From Mycobacterium montefiorense (GTDB lineage Bacteria > Actinomycetota > Actinomycetes > Mycobacteriales > Mycobacteriaceae): a stretch of 64,000 nucleotides of DNA. Made by a program: the position numbers and the translations under genes. Location: contig NZ_BFCH01000036.1 of assembly GCF_003112775.1 (NCBI RefSeq), positions 310,001 to 374,000 of the forward strand. Direction: 5' to 3'. Of this stretch, positions 34,562-42,977 are shown piece after piece. Each line of letters opens with the position of its first letter. Positions within the stretch are counted from its first letter, which is position 1. Under the pieces are notes generated by a model, which did not search any database, was not told where the DNA came from, and saw only the letters and a program-made list of their open reading frames with translations.

Positions 34562-35467
34562 TCAGCTGGCCTCGGCGAAATTGCCAGTCAAAACACCGAT
34601 CACCGGATCCCACAGCTGCTGTGGCAGATCATGTCCCATTCCCTCGAATAACACCAATCGGGCTCCAGCTATTGCCCTCGCGATCGCCCGTCCGCCGAAA
34701 GGCCGCATGAGTTTGTCGGACCGACCGTGGATGACAACTGTCGGTGCCACGATGCGGCGGTCGTGGTGGGCCAGGCTCCCGCTTCCCAGAATTGCGCTGA
34801 ATTGCCCGACGACGCCTTGCGGGTAGTAGTTGCGGTCGTATCCCTCGGCGGCCTCGGCGCGAACCTGCTCGTCGGGTATCCGGTAGCGCGGGCTGCCGAT
34901 GATCCTGCTCACCCGGACCGCGTAGTCCAGGATCACGTCGCGGGGTGAGCTCGGCGGCGGGCCTTTGAGGAGCGCCAGCAGTGCGCGTGGTGCCGGCGGC
35001 GGCAGGAATGCCGAGTTATTGCTGGAGAAGATGACCCCGAGGGTTCGGGTCCGCTCGGCGAACTGCGCGGCGAAGACCTGGGCGATCATCCCGCCCATCG
35101 ACGCCCCGACGATGTGGGCAGCCTCGACGCCCAGATGATCAAGCACGGCTGCGGCGTCGTCGGCCATGTCCTCGAGCGTGTAAGTCGCCTTGCTGGGCAG
35201 ACCCACAAAGGAGCGGGCCAATCGCGTGACCAGTGGCTGTCCGACGCTGCGGCGCTCGGTTTTGCCGGACAGGCCGACATCGCGGTTGTCGTAACGGATT
35301 ACCCGCAGGCCCTGGCTGACCAGCCTCTCGCAGAACTCGGTCCGCCACAGCAGCAGCTGCGCGCCGAGCCCCATGATCAGCAGCACGGGCGGGTCGTCGA
35401 TATCGCCCATGTCCTCGTAGTAGAGCTTCAGGTCGCCCGAGGCGGCGCTGCCGCTGCGAATTTCCAT
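34562..35467 (-). CDS. lipG: LipG, alpha/beta-hydrolase
   Basis: A 301-residue protein, the same length as M. tuberculosis LipG. The fold is shown by VLLIMGLGAQLLLWRTEF, RVIRYDNRDVGLS, the nucleophile elbow GASMGG and the late GRSDKLM and GMGHDLPQQLW with catalytic Asp and His. M. tuberculosis LipG has esterase and phospholipase activity. The ATG shares one base with the stop of the upstream ABC1-kinase gene, so both are coupled. It is the last member before the mmaA cluster. Confidence 0.93.
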   Translation of the reverse strand: MEIRSGSAASGDLKLYYEDMGDIDDPPVLLIMGLGAQLLLWRTEFCERLVSQGLRVIRYDNRDVGLSGKTERRSVGQPLVTRLARSFVGLPSKATYTLEDMADDAAAVLDHLGVEAAHIVGASMGGMIAQVFAAQFAERTRTLGVIFSSNNSAFLPPPAPRALLALLKGPPPSSPRDVILDYAVRVSRIIGSPRYRIPDEQVRAEAAEGYDRNYYPQGVVGQFSAILGSGSLAHHDRRIVAPTVVIHGRSDKLMRPFGGRAIARAIAGARLVLFEGMGHDLPQQLWDPVIGVLTGNFAEAS

Positions 35468-36813
35468 CAGACCTCGACGTCTGACTGATGCTCGCGGCTG
35501 ACCTCGACCATGAAGTTGGCGAAGTATCCCGTCAGCTGAGGGTCGGACATCATCTGCCATTTCGGTGCCAGCAGCTTCATGTATCGCTCGACGTAGAGGA
35601 ACTGCTTGCCGATCAACACCAACTCGCGGGGCAGCTTGACGTCGTAGGCGTCGGCCAGTGTCGACAGTTGCCGCCCGATGTCGGCATAGGACATGTCGCC
35701 CAGCGTCTGCATGGTCAGCGGGGTGGCGAACTTCTCCAAATCCTTGGCAGCCACGGCTTCGGGCTTCATCGTGCCGACGGCCCCCATCAGCACGACGATC
35801 TTGCCCGCCGCGGCGTGGTCCTTCTTGACCAGCAGGGCGTACACCAATTCGCGCAGCAGCCAACGGGTGCGCGGGTCGATGCGGCCCATGATCCCGAAGT
35901 CGAAGAACACGATGCGGCCCTGGTCGTCGACGTAGAGGTTTCCGGCGTGCAGGTCGCCGTGGAACAGCCCGTGCCGCAGCCCGCCTTCGAAAAGCGAGAA
36001 CAGCAGCGCCTTCACCAGCTCGGTGCCGTCGAACCCGGCCTTGCGGATGGCGGCGACGTCGTCGATGCGGATGCCCTGCACCCGCTCCATCGTCAGCACC
36101 CGGTCGCTGGTGAATTCCCAGTGCACGGTCGGCACCCGGATGTTGCGGCCCAGCGGCGACACGTGCAGGTGCGAGACCCACGCCTCCATCGACTGCGCCT
36201 CGAGGCGGAAATTCAGCTCCTCGGCCAGGTTGGCGGAGAAGTCGGCGACCACGTCCTGTGCCGAGAGCCGGCGGCCCAGCTTGGCCAGCTCGACGGCTTG
36301 GGCGAAGCGCTTGAGGATCTGTAGGTCGGCGGCGACGCGGCGGCGGATGCCGGGGCGCTGGATCTTGACGACGACCTCCTCGCCGCTGTGCAGCGTGGCG
36401 TAGTGCACCTGGGCGATGGAGGCCGACGCGAACGGGGTTTCGTCCCACTTGGCGAACAGGTCGGCCGGGTCGGCGCCGAGCTCGTCGACGAACAGCCTGT
36501 GCACTTCGCCGGAGTCGGCCGGCGGCACCCGGTCGAGCAGGCCACGGAATTCGCGCGACAGCGATTCGCCGAACGCGCCCGGGCTGGACGCGATGATCTG
36601 CCCGAACTTCACATACGTCGGTCCGAGGTCGGCGAAGGTCTGGGGGAGCTGTTTGATCACCTTTTGCTGCCACGGCCCTTTGCCTGACAGCTTGGCGACG
36701 ACGCGGCCGGCGGAGCGGGTGAGCTGCCAACCAGTAACTGCGACTCGGGCCGCTTCGACCGGCAACGGCACCCGGTCCAGCTTGGCCAAGTCTCGGTGTT
36801 TGGTAGAACTCAT
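35467..36813 (-). CDS. ABC1/UbiB (ADCK)-family atypical protein kinase (Rv0647c-like)
   Basis: A 448-residue protein from ATG 36813 (MSSTKHRDLAKLDRV). Family features in order: KxGQ motif as GPTYVKFGQIIASSPG, the Ala-rich loop PFASASIAQVHYA, VVVKIQRPG (ATP-binding Lys), GLFHGDLHAGNLYVDD and VFFDFGIMG. These replace the usual kinase loops and are typical of COQ8/UbiB proteins, which act in isoprenoid-lipid metabolism with ATPase activity. The mycobacterial role is not known. It is coupled to lipG. The N-terminus is uncertain, as M. tuberculosis annotation is longer. Confidence 0.88.
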   Translation of the reverse strand: MSSTKHRDLAKLDRVPLPVEAARVAVTGWQLTRSAGRVVAKLSGKGPWQQKVIKQLPQTFADLGPTYVKFGQIIASSPGAFGESLSREFRGLLDRVPPADSGEVHRLFVDELGADPADLFAKWDETPFASASIAQVHYATLHSGEEVVVKIQRPGIRRRVAADLQILKRFAQAVELAKLGRRLSAQDVVADFSANLAEELNFRLEAQSMEAWVSHLHVSPLGRNIRVPTVHWEFTSDRVLTMERVQGIRIDDVAAIRKAGFDGTELVKALLFSLFEGGLRHGLFHGDLHAGNLYVDDQGRIVFFDFGIMGRIDPRTRWLLRELVYALLVKKDHAAAGKIVVLMGAVGTMKPEAVAAKDLEKFATPLTMQTLGDMSYADIGRQLSTLADAYDVKLPRELVLIGKQFLYVERYMKLLAPKWQMMSDPQLTGYFANFMVEVSREHQSDVEV

Positions 36814-36942
36814 CCCAGCAGTCTGCCAAACCGGGGTAAGCAAGAACCAATTCTTCTGCGCGTGCCTGCAGCGGGAGGCTGTGGATGGGCATCCAGCTGG
36901 TGGTTGCAATGGCCGCTGCCGCGAACGAGAGGGCTGACGGGC

Positions 36943-38397
36943 TTAGGCCTGAAACCCGTGCCAGTGCATCACGTGTTTGATCCGGGTGTAGTCCTCTAGG
37001 CCGTACATTGAGAGGTCTTTGCCGTAGCCGGAGTGTTTGAACCCGCCGTGCGGCATCTCGGCTGCCAGCGGAATATGGGTATTGATCCAAACACAGCCAA
37101 AATCCAGCTGGGCGGCCACGCGCGCGGCGGTGTCAACGTTTTTCGTCCACACCGAGGACGCCAAGCCGTATTCGGAGCCATTGGCCAACTCAAGCGCCTG
37201 GTTTTCATCGCTGAATCGCTGGGCGGTCACGACGGGTCCGAAAATCTCGGTCTGGACCAACTCGTCGTCCTGGCGTAGGTCAGCGATCAGGGTGGGCTCG
37301 TAAAAGAAGCCAGGGCAGTCTTTCCGCTCGCCACCGGCAAGAATTCGAGCATGTGCAGGCGTGCGGGACACCAGCTCGCAGATGCGGCGCATTTGGTCGG
37401 CGTTGTTGATCGGCCCGAACAAGATGTCCTCATCCGTCGGGTCATAGCCGGTGTTGGTGGTGGCGACCGATTCGACCATCGCGGACAGGAACTCGTCATA
37501 GATGTCGTCGTGGATGATGATCCGGGTGGCCGCGGTACAGTCTTGACCGGCGTTGAAATAGCCTGCGGCCGTGAGCCCCTCGACCGCGGCACCGATGTCG
37601 GCATCATTGAAGATAATCACCGGAGCTTTGCCGCCGAGTTCCAGGTGAGCACGCTTGAGGTCATTGGCCGCGCTGGCTGCCACGGCCATGCCGGCTCGGG
37701 TGGATCCGGTGATCGACACCATCCGCGGCACCGGATGCGCGACGAGCGCGGCACCCGTTTCACGACCGCCGCATACCAAATTGCACACCCCGGGTGGGAA
37801 GATCTCCTGCATCTTCTCCACCATCCAGTAAGACGATGCCGGCGTGGTTTCGGATGGCTTGAGCACCACGGTGCAGCCAGCGGCTAACGCCGGAGCGAAC
37901 TTCCATGCCGCCATCATCATCGGGTAGTTCCACGGCGCTACCTGCGCGACCGGGCCGACCGGCTCACGACGGATCGACGAGGTATGCCCGCGCAAGTATT
38001 CGCCTTGTGAGCGACCTTCGAGTACTCGCCCTGCACCGGCAAAGAATCGGATCTGGTCGACCATCGGGGGAATCTCCTCCGACATGGTTAACGAGATCGG
38101 CTTGCCCGTGTTCTCGCTCTCGATCGCGACGAGCTCACCGGCGTTGTCCTCGATGACATCTGCGAGTTCCAGCAGCGCGCGCTGGCGTTCACTGGGGGTG
38201 GACCAGCGCCACGATTCGAATGCCGTCGCTGCCGCCTTAAACGCCTCATCTACGTCCCTGGCAGAGGAGTTCGGCGCCGATGCATATACCTCCCCCGTCG
38301 ACGGGTTGACGAGATCCATCGCGTGGCCGTCGGCCGCTGCCTGGACTTGCCCTCCGATGATGTTGTAGAAGGACTTCTTTTCCGGTAACACGATCAC
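36943..38397 (-). CDS. Aldehyde dehydrogenase, gamma-aminobutyraldehyde dehydrogenase-like
   Basis: A 484-residue NAD(P)-dependent dehydrogenase with Asn157 (PWNYP), Glu253 (LELGGKAP) and nucleophile Cys287 (GQDCTAA), all in place. The C-terminal GGFKHSGYGKDLSMYGLEDYTRIKHVM is close to the PatD/YdcW group that oxidises 4-aminobutyraldehyde to GABA. It is transcribed with the APC permease just upstream and divergently from a regulator and a putrescine-type aminotransferase. Together these suggest amine catabolism. Betaine- or semialdehyde-type substrates remain possible. Confidence 0.85.
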   Translation of the reverse strand: MIVLPEKKSFYNIIGGQVQAAADGHAMDLVNPSTGEVYASAPNSSARDVDEAFKAAATAFESWRWSTPSERQRALLELADVIEDNAGELVAIESENTGKPISLTMSEEIPPMVDQIRFFAGAGRVLEGRSQGEYLRGHTSSIRREPVGPVAQVAPWNYPMMMAAWKFAPALAAGCTVVLKPSETTPASSYWMVEKMQEIFPPGVCNLVCGGRETGAALVAHPVPRMVSITGSTRAGMAVAASAANDLKRAHLELGGKAPVIIFNDADIGAAVEGLTAAGYFNAGQDCTAATRIIIHDDIYDEFLSAMVESVATTNTGYDPTDEDILFGPINNADQMRRICELVSRTPAHARILAGGERKDCPGFFYEPTLIADLRQDDELVQTEIFGPVVTAQRFSDENQALELANGSEYGLASSVWTKNVDTAARVAAQLDFGCVWINTHIPLAAEMPHGGFKHSGYGKDLSMYGLEDYTRIKHVMHWHGFQA

Positions 38398-38469
38398 CTC
38401 TTGGAGTTGTTTGTTCTCAACGTTGGGTATCCGGGCCGGCGCCCGCGTGACTTGCGGGGACGCGGAGGG

Positions 38470-40059
38470 TCATCGCAGGACACGGCTGGCCTGAGCCGTG
38501 GAAGTGGCCGCGGCCGAAAAAAATTTGGGCCGCAATATCCGCATCACAATCATCAAAACGAAACCGAGCAACAAAATGCCAAAACCCAGATAGAAGACCA
38601 ACCCGATGCCCCCGATGGAGGCGCCGCTGCCATGGCTGGGGTTCATGCTCTCGCCTTCCGAGATCACGAAGACGAGCGCCAGCATGACTCCGCCCAGCAG
38701 TGGAAAGAGAAACTTGAACAGCGCGTTGCGGATGCTGTGGAAGAGCACCTTGCGGAAATACCATACGCATGCGAACGCGGTGATTCCGTAGTACCAGCAC
38801 ACCAGAATGCCAAGTGCTGCAACAGTATCCAGCAAGACTCTATCGGACAGCAATCTTACGATGACATAGAAGGCACTAGTGATGAGGCCAGCCGCGACAG
38901 TGCTGAAGACCGGCACCCGGAAGCGCGGGCTCATCCGTGCGAAGCGTTTGGGAAAGGCCTCGCTGGCACCCATCGCAAGCATGCATCGCGCCGCAGGCAG
39001 GATCGTGGTCTGTACGCTGGCTACCGCCGATGCAAGGATCGCCAAGAACAGTAGCTGGCTACCCCAGCTGCCGAGCACCGGTTGTGCCAGAGCGCCAAAT
39101 GCGTTGTCCGAGTTGGCTGGATTTCCCAGACCCAACCCCTTGGTGCCGACGCCGGCGTACATCATCACTGCCACACTCACCAGCAAGTAGGTAAGCAGAA
39201 CCGTGACGACGCACAGCATTCCGGCGCGGCCCGGCACTTTTTCGGGATCTTTGCATTCTTCCCCCAGGGTGAGGCAAGTGTCCCAGCCCCAGAAGGCGAA
39301 CACCGAACCGGTGACACCAATGACGAACGCGCCCACGGTAATACCGGTGAAGGGGTTGAACCAGTCGAGGCTGAAGCTGAGGTCGGTCGGCCCGTAGCCC
39401 TGATCAGGACTAACGCTCACGATGGCCGCGATCGCGAAGCCCACCAGTACCACTATCTGGAAGCACACCAGGGCCCGCTGGAGTCGTGCGCTAGTTTCAA
39501 TGCCGCGACTTGAAATCCAGGTTGCCACGACGATAAACGCCAGCGTAGTGACAATGTCGATCCATTTGTTCGCAGCCAGATCGGCGATTCCAGGATCATG
39601 AAACAGGCCTGCGAGGAACAAGTAGAAGAACTGAACCGCTACGGCGGCTGTGTTCGATAGGACGATAATCGTCGCGATCACCATCCCCCAACCGCACATC
39701 CATCCCACGTAGGGCCCAAATGCCTTGGTGGACCATGTAAACGATGCTCCGCAGTCAGGAGAATCAGAGTTAAGTTCGCGGTAGGCGAAGGCGGTCAGGA
39801 GCATCGGGATAAAGCCGCCGATAAATACCGCTGGCATTTTGAGTCCGACAGCGGCGACGATAAGGCCAATGCTTGCCGTCAGCGTGTAACCTGGTGCGAC
39901 GCAGGAGATGCCGAGTATGGCACCAGAGAACGTGCCCACCATCCCGGCGGCTAGACCTTTGTCAACCGTTCCGCCGCCCTCGGGACCGTGGCCATTGCTA
40001 AGTGGCGCACTTGACGTTGAAATCGCTAATTGGCCGAGCTCCGATTCGGTGTCGGTCAT
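38470..40059 (-). CDS. APC-superfamily amino acid/amine permease
   Basis: A 529-residue protein with about 12 hydrophobic segments. The N-terminal TM1 region has GTFSGAILGISCVAPGYTLTASIG and the TM6 region FWGWDTCLTLGEE, as in amino acid/polyamine transporters. ATG 40059 (MTDTESELGQLA) is chosen as the first start before the family-like N-terminus; no strong ribosome site is visible, so the start is uncertain. The aldehyde dehydrogenase follows 72 bp downstream. The substrate is unknown, but the setting suggests a diamine or amino acid. Confidence 0.85.
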   Translation of the reverse strand: MTDTESELGQLAISTSSAPLSNGHGPEGGGTVDKGLAAGMVGTFSGAILGISCVAPGYTLTASIGLIVAAVGLKMPAVFIGGFIPMLLTAFAYRELNSDSPDCGASFTWSTKAFGPYVGWMCGWGMVIATIIVLSNTAAVAVQFFYLFLAGLFHDPGIADLAANKWIDIVTTLAFIVVATWISSRGIETSARLQRALVCFQIVVLVGFAIAAIVSVSPDQGYGPTDLSFSLDWFNPFTGITVGAFVIGVTGSVFAFWGWDTCLTLGEECKDPEKVPGRAGMLCVVTVLLTYLLVSVAVMMYAGVGTKGLGLGNPANSDNAFGALAQPVLGSWGSQLLFLAILASAVASVQTTILPAARCMLAMGASEAFPKRFARMSPRFRVPVFSTVAAGLITSAFYVIVRLLSDRVLLDTVAALGILVCWYYGITAFACVWYFRKVLFHSIRNALFKFLFPLLGGVMLALVFVISEGESMNPSHGSGASIGGIGLVFYLGFGILLLGFVLMIVMRILRPKFFSAAATSTAQASRVLR

Positions 40060-40557
40060 GACGGGCCGTTCACCCGCGGTGTATCGGTACTTGGCAGGGA
40101 CAATCGCCTGCATCGAGGTGCGCGGCCAGTCGGGTTGAGACCGCTCGTTCGGGAGGCACCCCGCTGGAGCGCTTGCACCACAACGACAATTTGCCAAGGT
40201 TGTCCAGATCCATTTGCAGGAGCCCCTTCGATCATGCTGCCTGGATAAAAACACCGATAGCCGAGGTGTTCGCGATCAACGACTGTCACGTCGCGCGGCA
40301 CCGTATGCCGACGCGCGCGCCGTACATCAGGTAGAGCAGCGGTGCCCACCGACAGCCATTCTCTGGCTGGCACGTCTTCCACTGCTCCGCCGGTGACTGT
40401 TGATCAATCCCCTGCCAACGACACAGTTGGTGTCATGGAGCGAACATAGCCGACCGCCATGCGTGTGGCTACTGATTCCATGTAAAATCCGTGTTTATCC
40501 GATTGATTTCGTGTTTCAGTTGCATCTTTGACATGGATTCAGTACATAATGTCTCCT
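40060..40557. other. Divergent regulatory region of the amine module (no gene seen)
   Basis: About 500 bp separate the permease and the Lrp-type regulator. I find no convincing gene. The right end (40480-40550) is unusually AT-rich for this genome and carries a direct repeat CGTGTTT at 40490-40496 and 40510-40516, 20 bp apart, as expected for an Lrp-type protein binding one DNA face. Confidence 0.5.
40520..40550 (+). promoter_or_regulatory. Probable leaderless promoter of the Lrp/AsnC gene
   Basis: CATAAT (40545-40550) is a near-perfect -10 and lies exactly 7 nt before ATG 40558, the spacing of mycobacterial leaderless transcripts. TTGCAT at 40520-40525 is a weak -35. There is no Shine-Dalgarno sequence before the ATG. 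Confidence 0.5.
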
Positions 40558-41079
40558 ATGGGCAATTCCGTCGTTCCCGCCGGCGAGGAGCCGGCGCCGC
40601 GTTGCGCTCCCGGTGCGCTGAACCAGGGCGCGGCGATGCTCGATGAGTTGTCCAAAACGATCATCGAGATCCTGCAGGAAGATGGCCGGTCTTCTTACGC
40701 GAAGATTGCCAAGACCGTTGGGTTGTCGGAGGCAGCGGTCCGTCAGCGCGTACAACGGCTGATTGACTCCCGGGTGGTTCAGATCGTGGCCGTCACTGAC
40801 CCAATGCAGCTCGGATTCGCCCGCCAGGCAATGATCGGTATCCGCTGTGCCGGCGACACCAACAAGCTCGCCGCTCAACTGGCGGCTATCGACTCGATCG
40901 ATTACGTGGTGCTGACTGCAGGGTCTTTCGACCTGATCGTCGAGGTGGTCTGCAAAGACGACGGGGACCTGCTCGACCTACTCAACAGCAAGATCAGGGC
41001 GCTGGCCGGAGTCATCTCCACCGAGACATTCGTCTACCTGAAACTCGTTAAGCAACAATATAACTGGGGGACCCAATGA
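40558..41079 (+). CDS. Lrp/AsnC-family transcriptional regulator
   Basis: A 173-residue regulator. After a 22-residue extension, LDELSKTIIEILQEDGRSSYAKIAKTVGLSEAAVRQRVQRLIDS is the helix-turn-helix, and MIGIRCAGDTNKLAAQLAAIDSIDYVVLTAG to the end is the RAM ligand-binding domain. ATG 40558 is favoured by the leaderless -10 geometry. The stop overlaps the aminotransferase start (ATGA), so the regulator is the first gene of that operon and probably controls both divergent arms. The ligand is likely an amino acid or amine substrate of the module. Confidence 0.88.
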   Translation: MGNSVVPAGEEPAPRCAPGALNQGAAMLDELSKTIIEILQEDGRSSYAKIAKTVGLSEAAVRQRVQRLIDSRVVQIVAVTDPMQLGFARQAMIGIRCAGDTNKLAAQLAAIDSIDYVVLTAGSFDLIVEVVCKDDGDLLDLLNSKIRALAGVISTETFVYLKLVKQQYNWGTQ

Positions 41080-42431
41080 CAGAAGTTTCCACCAAGGGCG
41101 CAAACCATCTGTGGGGCCACTTCGCCCGTCACGGCGCCGGCATCACACCTCCGATCATTACCCGGGGCGAGGGCGTAACCATCTGGGATGATCGGGGCAA
41201 GAGCTACCTCGACGGGTTGTCGGGATTGTTTGTTGTGCAGGCCGGACACGGCCGTCGCGAACTCGCCGAGGCCGCCACGCGGCAGGCGGAGACACTTGCT
41301 TTCTTCCCGCTGTGGTCGTATGCCACTCCGACCGCGGTCGAGCTGGCCGAACGTCTGGCGCACTATGCACCCGGCGACGACAACCGAGTGTTCTTCACCA
41401 CCGGCGGCAGTGAGGCAGTCGAGTCGGCCTGGAAACTTGCAAAGCAGTACTTCAAGCTGACCGGTAAACCCGGTAAGTACAAGGCGATTTCGCGATCAGT
41501 CGCCTACCACGGGACACCCCATGGCGCGCTAGCCATCACCGGCGTGCCCGCGTTTCAGGCGCCGTTTGCACCGATCACCCCCGGCGGCGTGCGAGTCCCG
41601 AATACAAACTTTTATCGGGCGCCCGCGCGGTTTGACAACGATCTGAAGGCGTTCGGGCTGTGGGCGGCCAACCGGATTGCCGAGGCCATTGAGTTCGAAG
41701 GGCCCGATTCGGTAGCGGCGGTGTTTTTGGAGCCCGTGCAAAACGCGGGCGGATGCTTCCCGCCGCCGCCAGGCTATTTCGAGCGGGTACGTGAAATCTG
41801 TGATGAGTACGATGTGCTGCTCGTTTCCGACGAGGTGATCTGTGCGTTTGGTCGGGTAGGAGCGATGTTCGCGTGCGACGAGTTTGGCTACGAGCCCGAC
41901 ATCATCACCTGCGCCAAAGGCTTGACGTCGGGCTACTCCCCGCTTGGGGCGATGATCGCCACGGGCAAGCTATTCGAGCCCTTTAATGACGGTAAGACGA
42001 CGTTTTCGCACGGCTACACCTTCGGTGGGCATCCAGTGTCGTGTGCGGTGGCGCTGGCCAACCTCGACATCTTCGAGCGTGAGGACCTCAACGATCACGT
42101 GAGAAGGACGGCGCCCGCCTTCCGCGCCACCCTAGAAGGTTTGCTTGACCTGCCAATCGTTGGCGATGTACGCGGCGAGGGATTCTTCTACGGCATCGAG
42201 CTGGTCAAGGACAAGGCCACCAAAGAAACCTTCAATGCCGACGAGAGCGAGCGGCTGCTACGCGGCTTCTTGTCGGGGGCGCTACTCGAGGCTGGACTGT
42301 ATTGCCGCGCCGACGATCGTGGCGATCCGGTGGTCCAATTGGCGCCCCCGCTGATCAGCGGCCAAAAGGAATTCGACCAGATCACGCAGATTCTGCGCAG
42401 TGTCCTCGCGGAAGCCTGGTGTCGGCTGTAG
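41076..42431 (+). CDS. Class III aminotransferase, putrescine/omega-amino acid:pyruvate type
   Basis: A 451-residue PLP enzyme. The cofactor lysine is Lys281 in TCAKGLTSGYSPLG; SDEVICAFGRVG carries the PLP-binding Asp, and GYTFGGHPVSCAVAL follows. LDGLSGLFVVQAGHGRRELAEAA is the omega-transaminase N-terminal signature. Relatives include SpuC-type putrescine:pyruvate and beta-alanine:pyruvate transaminases, and M. tuberculosis Rv3329. With the aldehyde dehydrogenase this predicts amine to aldehyde to acid, with pyruvate converted to alanine. Alanine dehydrogenase downstream could regenerate the pyruvate. Confidence 0.88.
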   Translation: MTEVSTKGANHLWGHFARHGAGITPPIITRGEGVTIWDDRGKSYLDGLSGLFVVQAGHGRRELAEAATRQAETLAFFPLWSYATPTAVELAERLAHYAPGDDNRVFFTTGGSEAVESAWKLAKQYFKLTGKPGKYKAISRSVAYHGTPHGALAITGVPAFQAPFAPITPGGVRVPNTNFYRAPARFDNDLKAFGLWAANRIAEAIEFEGPDSVAAVFLEPVQNAGGCFPPPPGYFERVREICDEYDVLLVSDEVICAFGRVGAMFACDEFGYEPDIITCAKGLTSGYSPLGAMIATGKLFEPFNDGKTTFSHGYTFGGHPVSCAVALANLDIFEREDLNDHVRRTAPAFRATLEGLLDLPIVGDVRGEGFFYGIELVKDKATKETFNADESERLLRGFLSGALLEAGLYCRADDRGDPVVQLAPPLISGQKEFDQITQILRSVLAEAWCRL

Positions 42432-42977
42432 CCATTGCCTGACGTTGCGAGGCGCCGCTGCGCGAGCTGAGCGACATCGTGCGCAAAGTTGTACTCGGCG
42501 GATGTCTAGCGGATCGACGGTGCTGAAGCGCGAAATGGATTGTGAGTGAGGAACATTGACTGAAATCGACTTCAGTGAGGCATTCGCCTTGGTTGATAAC
42601 GGACTTCATCCTTGCCGTCAGTGCGATGACGGCCAGCCGCGACGGCGATGGCCGTTCGGTGGGAGATTTCGGCAGCGCCGCCGCGTGCTTTTCAGCGGCG
42701 GTCCAAAAACTCATGCCGAGCTTCGAGCGAAACGCGCCAAGCGCCGCGGCCGTTGATCGTGCGCCAATCTGCCACGCACACAACCGCACCCGAGAGCCCT
42801 GACTCAACACCTAGCAACGAGAGGAGGCGCGCCGGGTTGCCGAAGATTCATCGTCGAGTTCCGCCTCGCACACCGTGGGATCGATAAATATTCGAGTTTC
42901 TGCGACAGGCTTGCGAATAGGGCAGGTCTTCTTCGTCGTTGGGACGACCATTCCGTACCTTCTTCAGAGGAGTCACT
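42432..42977. other. 546-bp gap between aminotransferase and ald, no confident gene
   Basis: Short open frames exist on both strands (for example 42575-42802 plus, 42382-42810 minus), but none has a good ribosome site, recognisable motifs or an expected neighbour. The 3' end holds the AGAGGAG site of ald. It may carry the ald promoter or a decayed gene. Confidence 0.4.

Noticed and set aside
35468..37090. A 541-residue N-terminal extension in the frame of lipG, suggesting a fusion protein
   Set aside because: This part is the out-of-frame shadow of the ABC1 kinase gene. LipG has its own ATG at 35467 and the normal 301-residue length.
42382..42810. Minus-strand 142-codon frame between aminotransferase and ald
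   Set aside because: It overlaps the aminotransferase end by about 50 nt, has no recognisable motif and no ribosome site; kept only as an uncertain gap.
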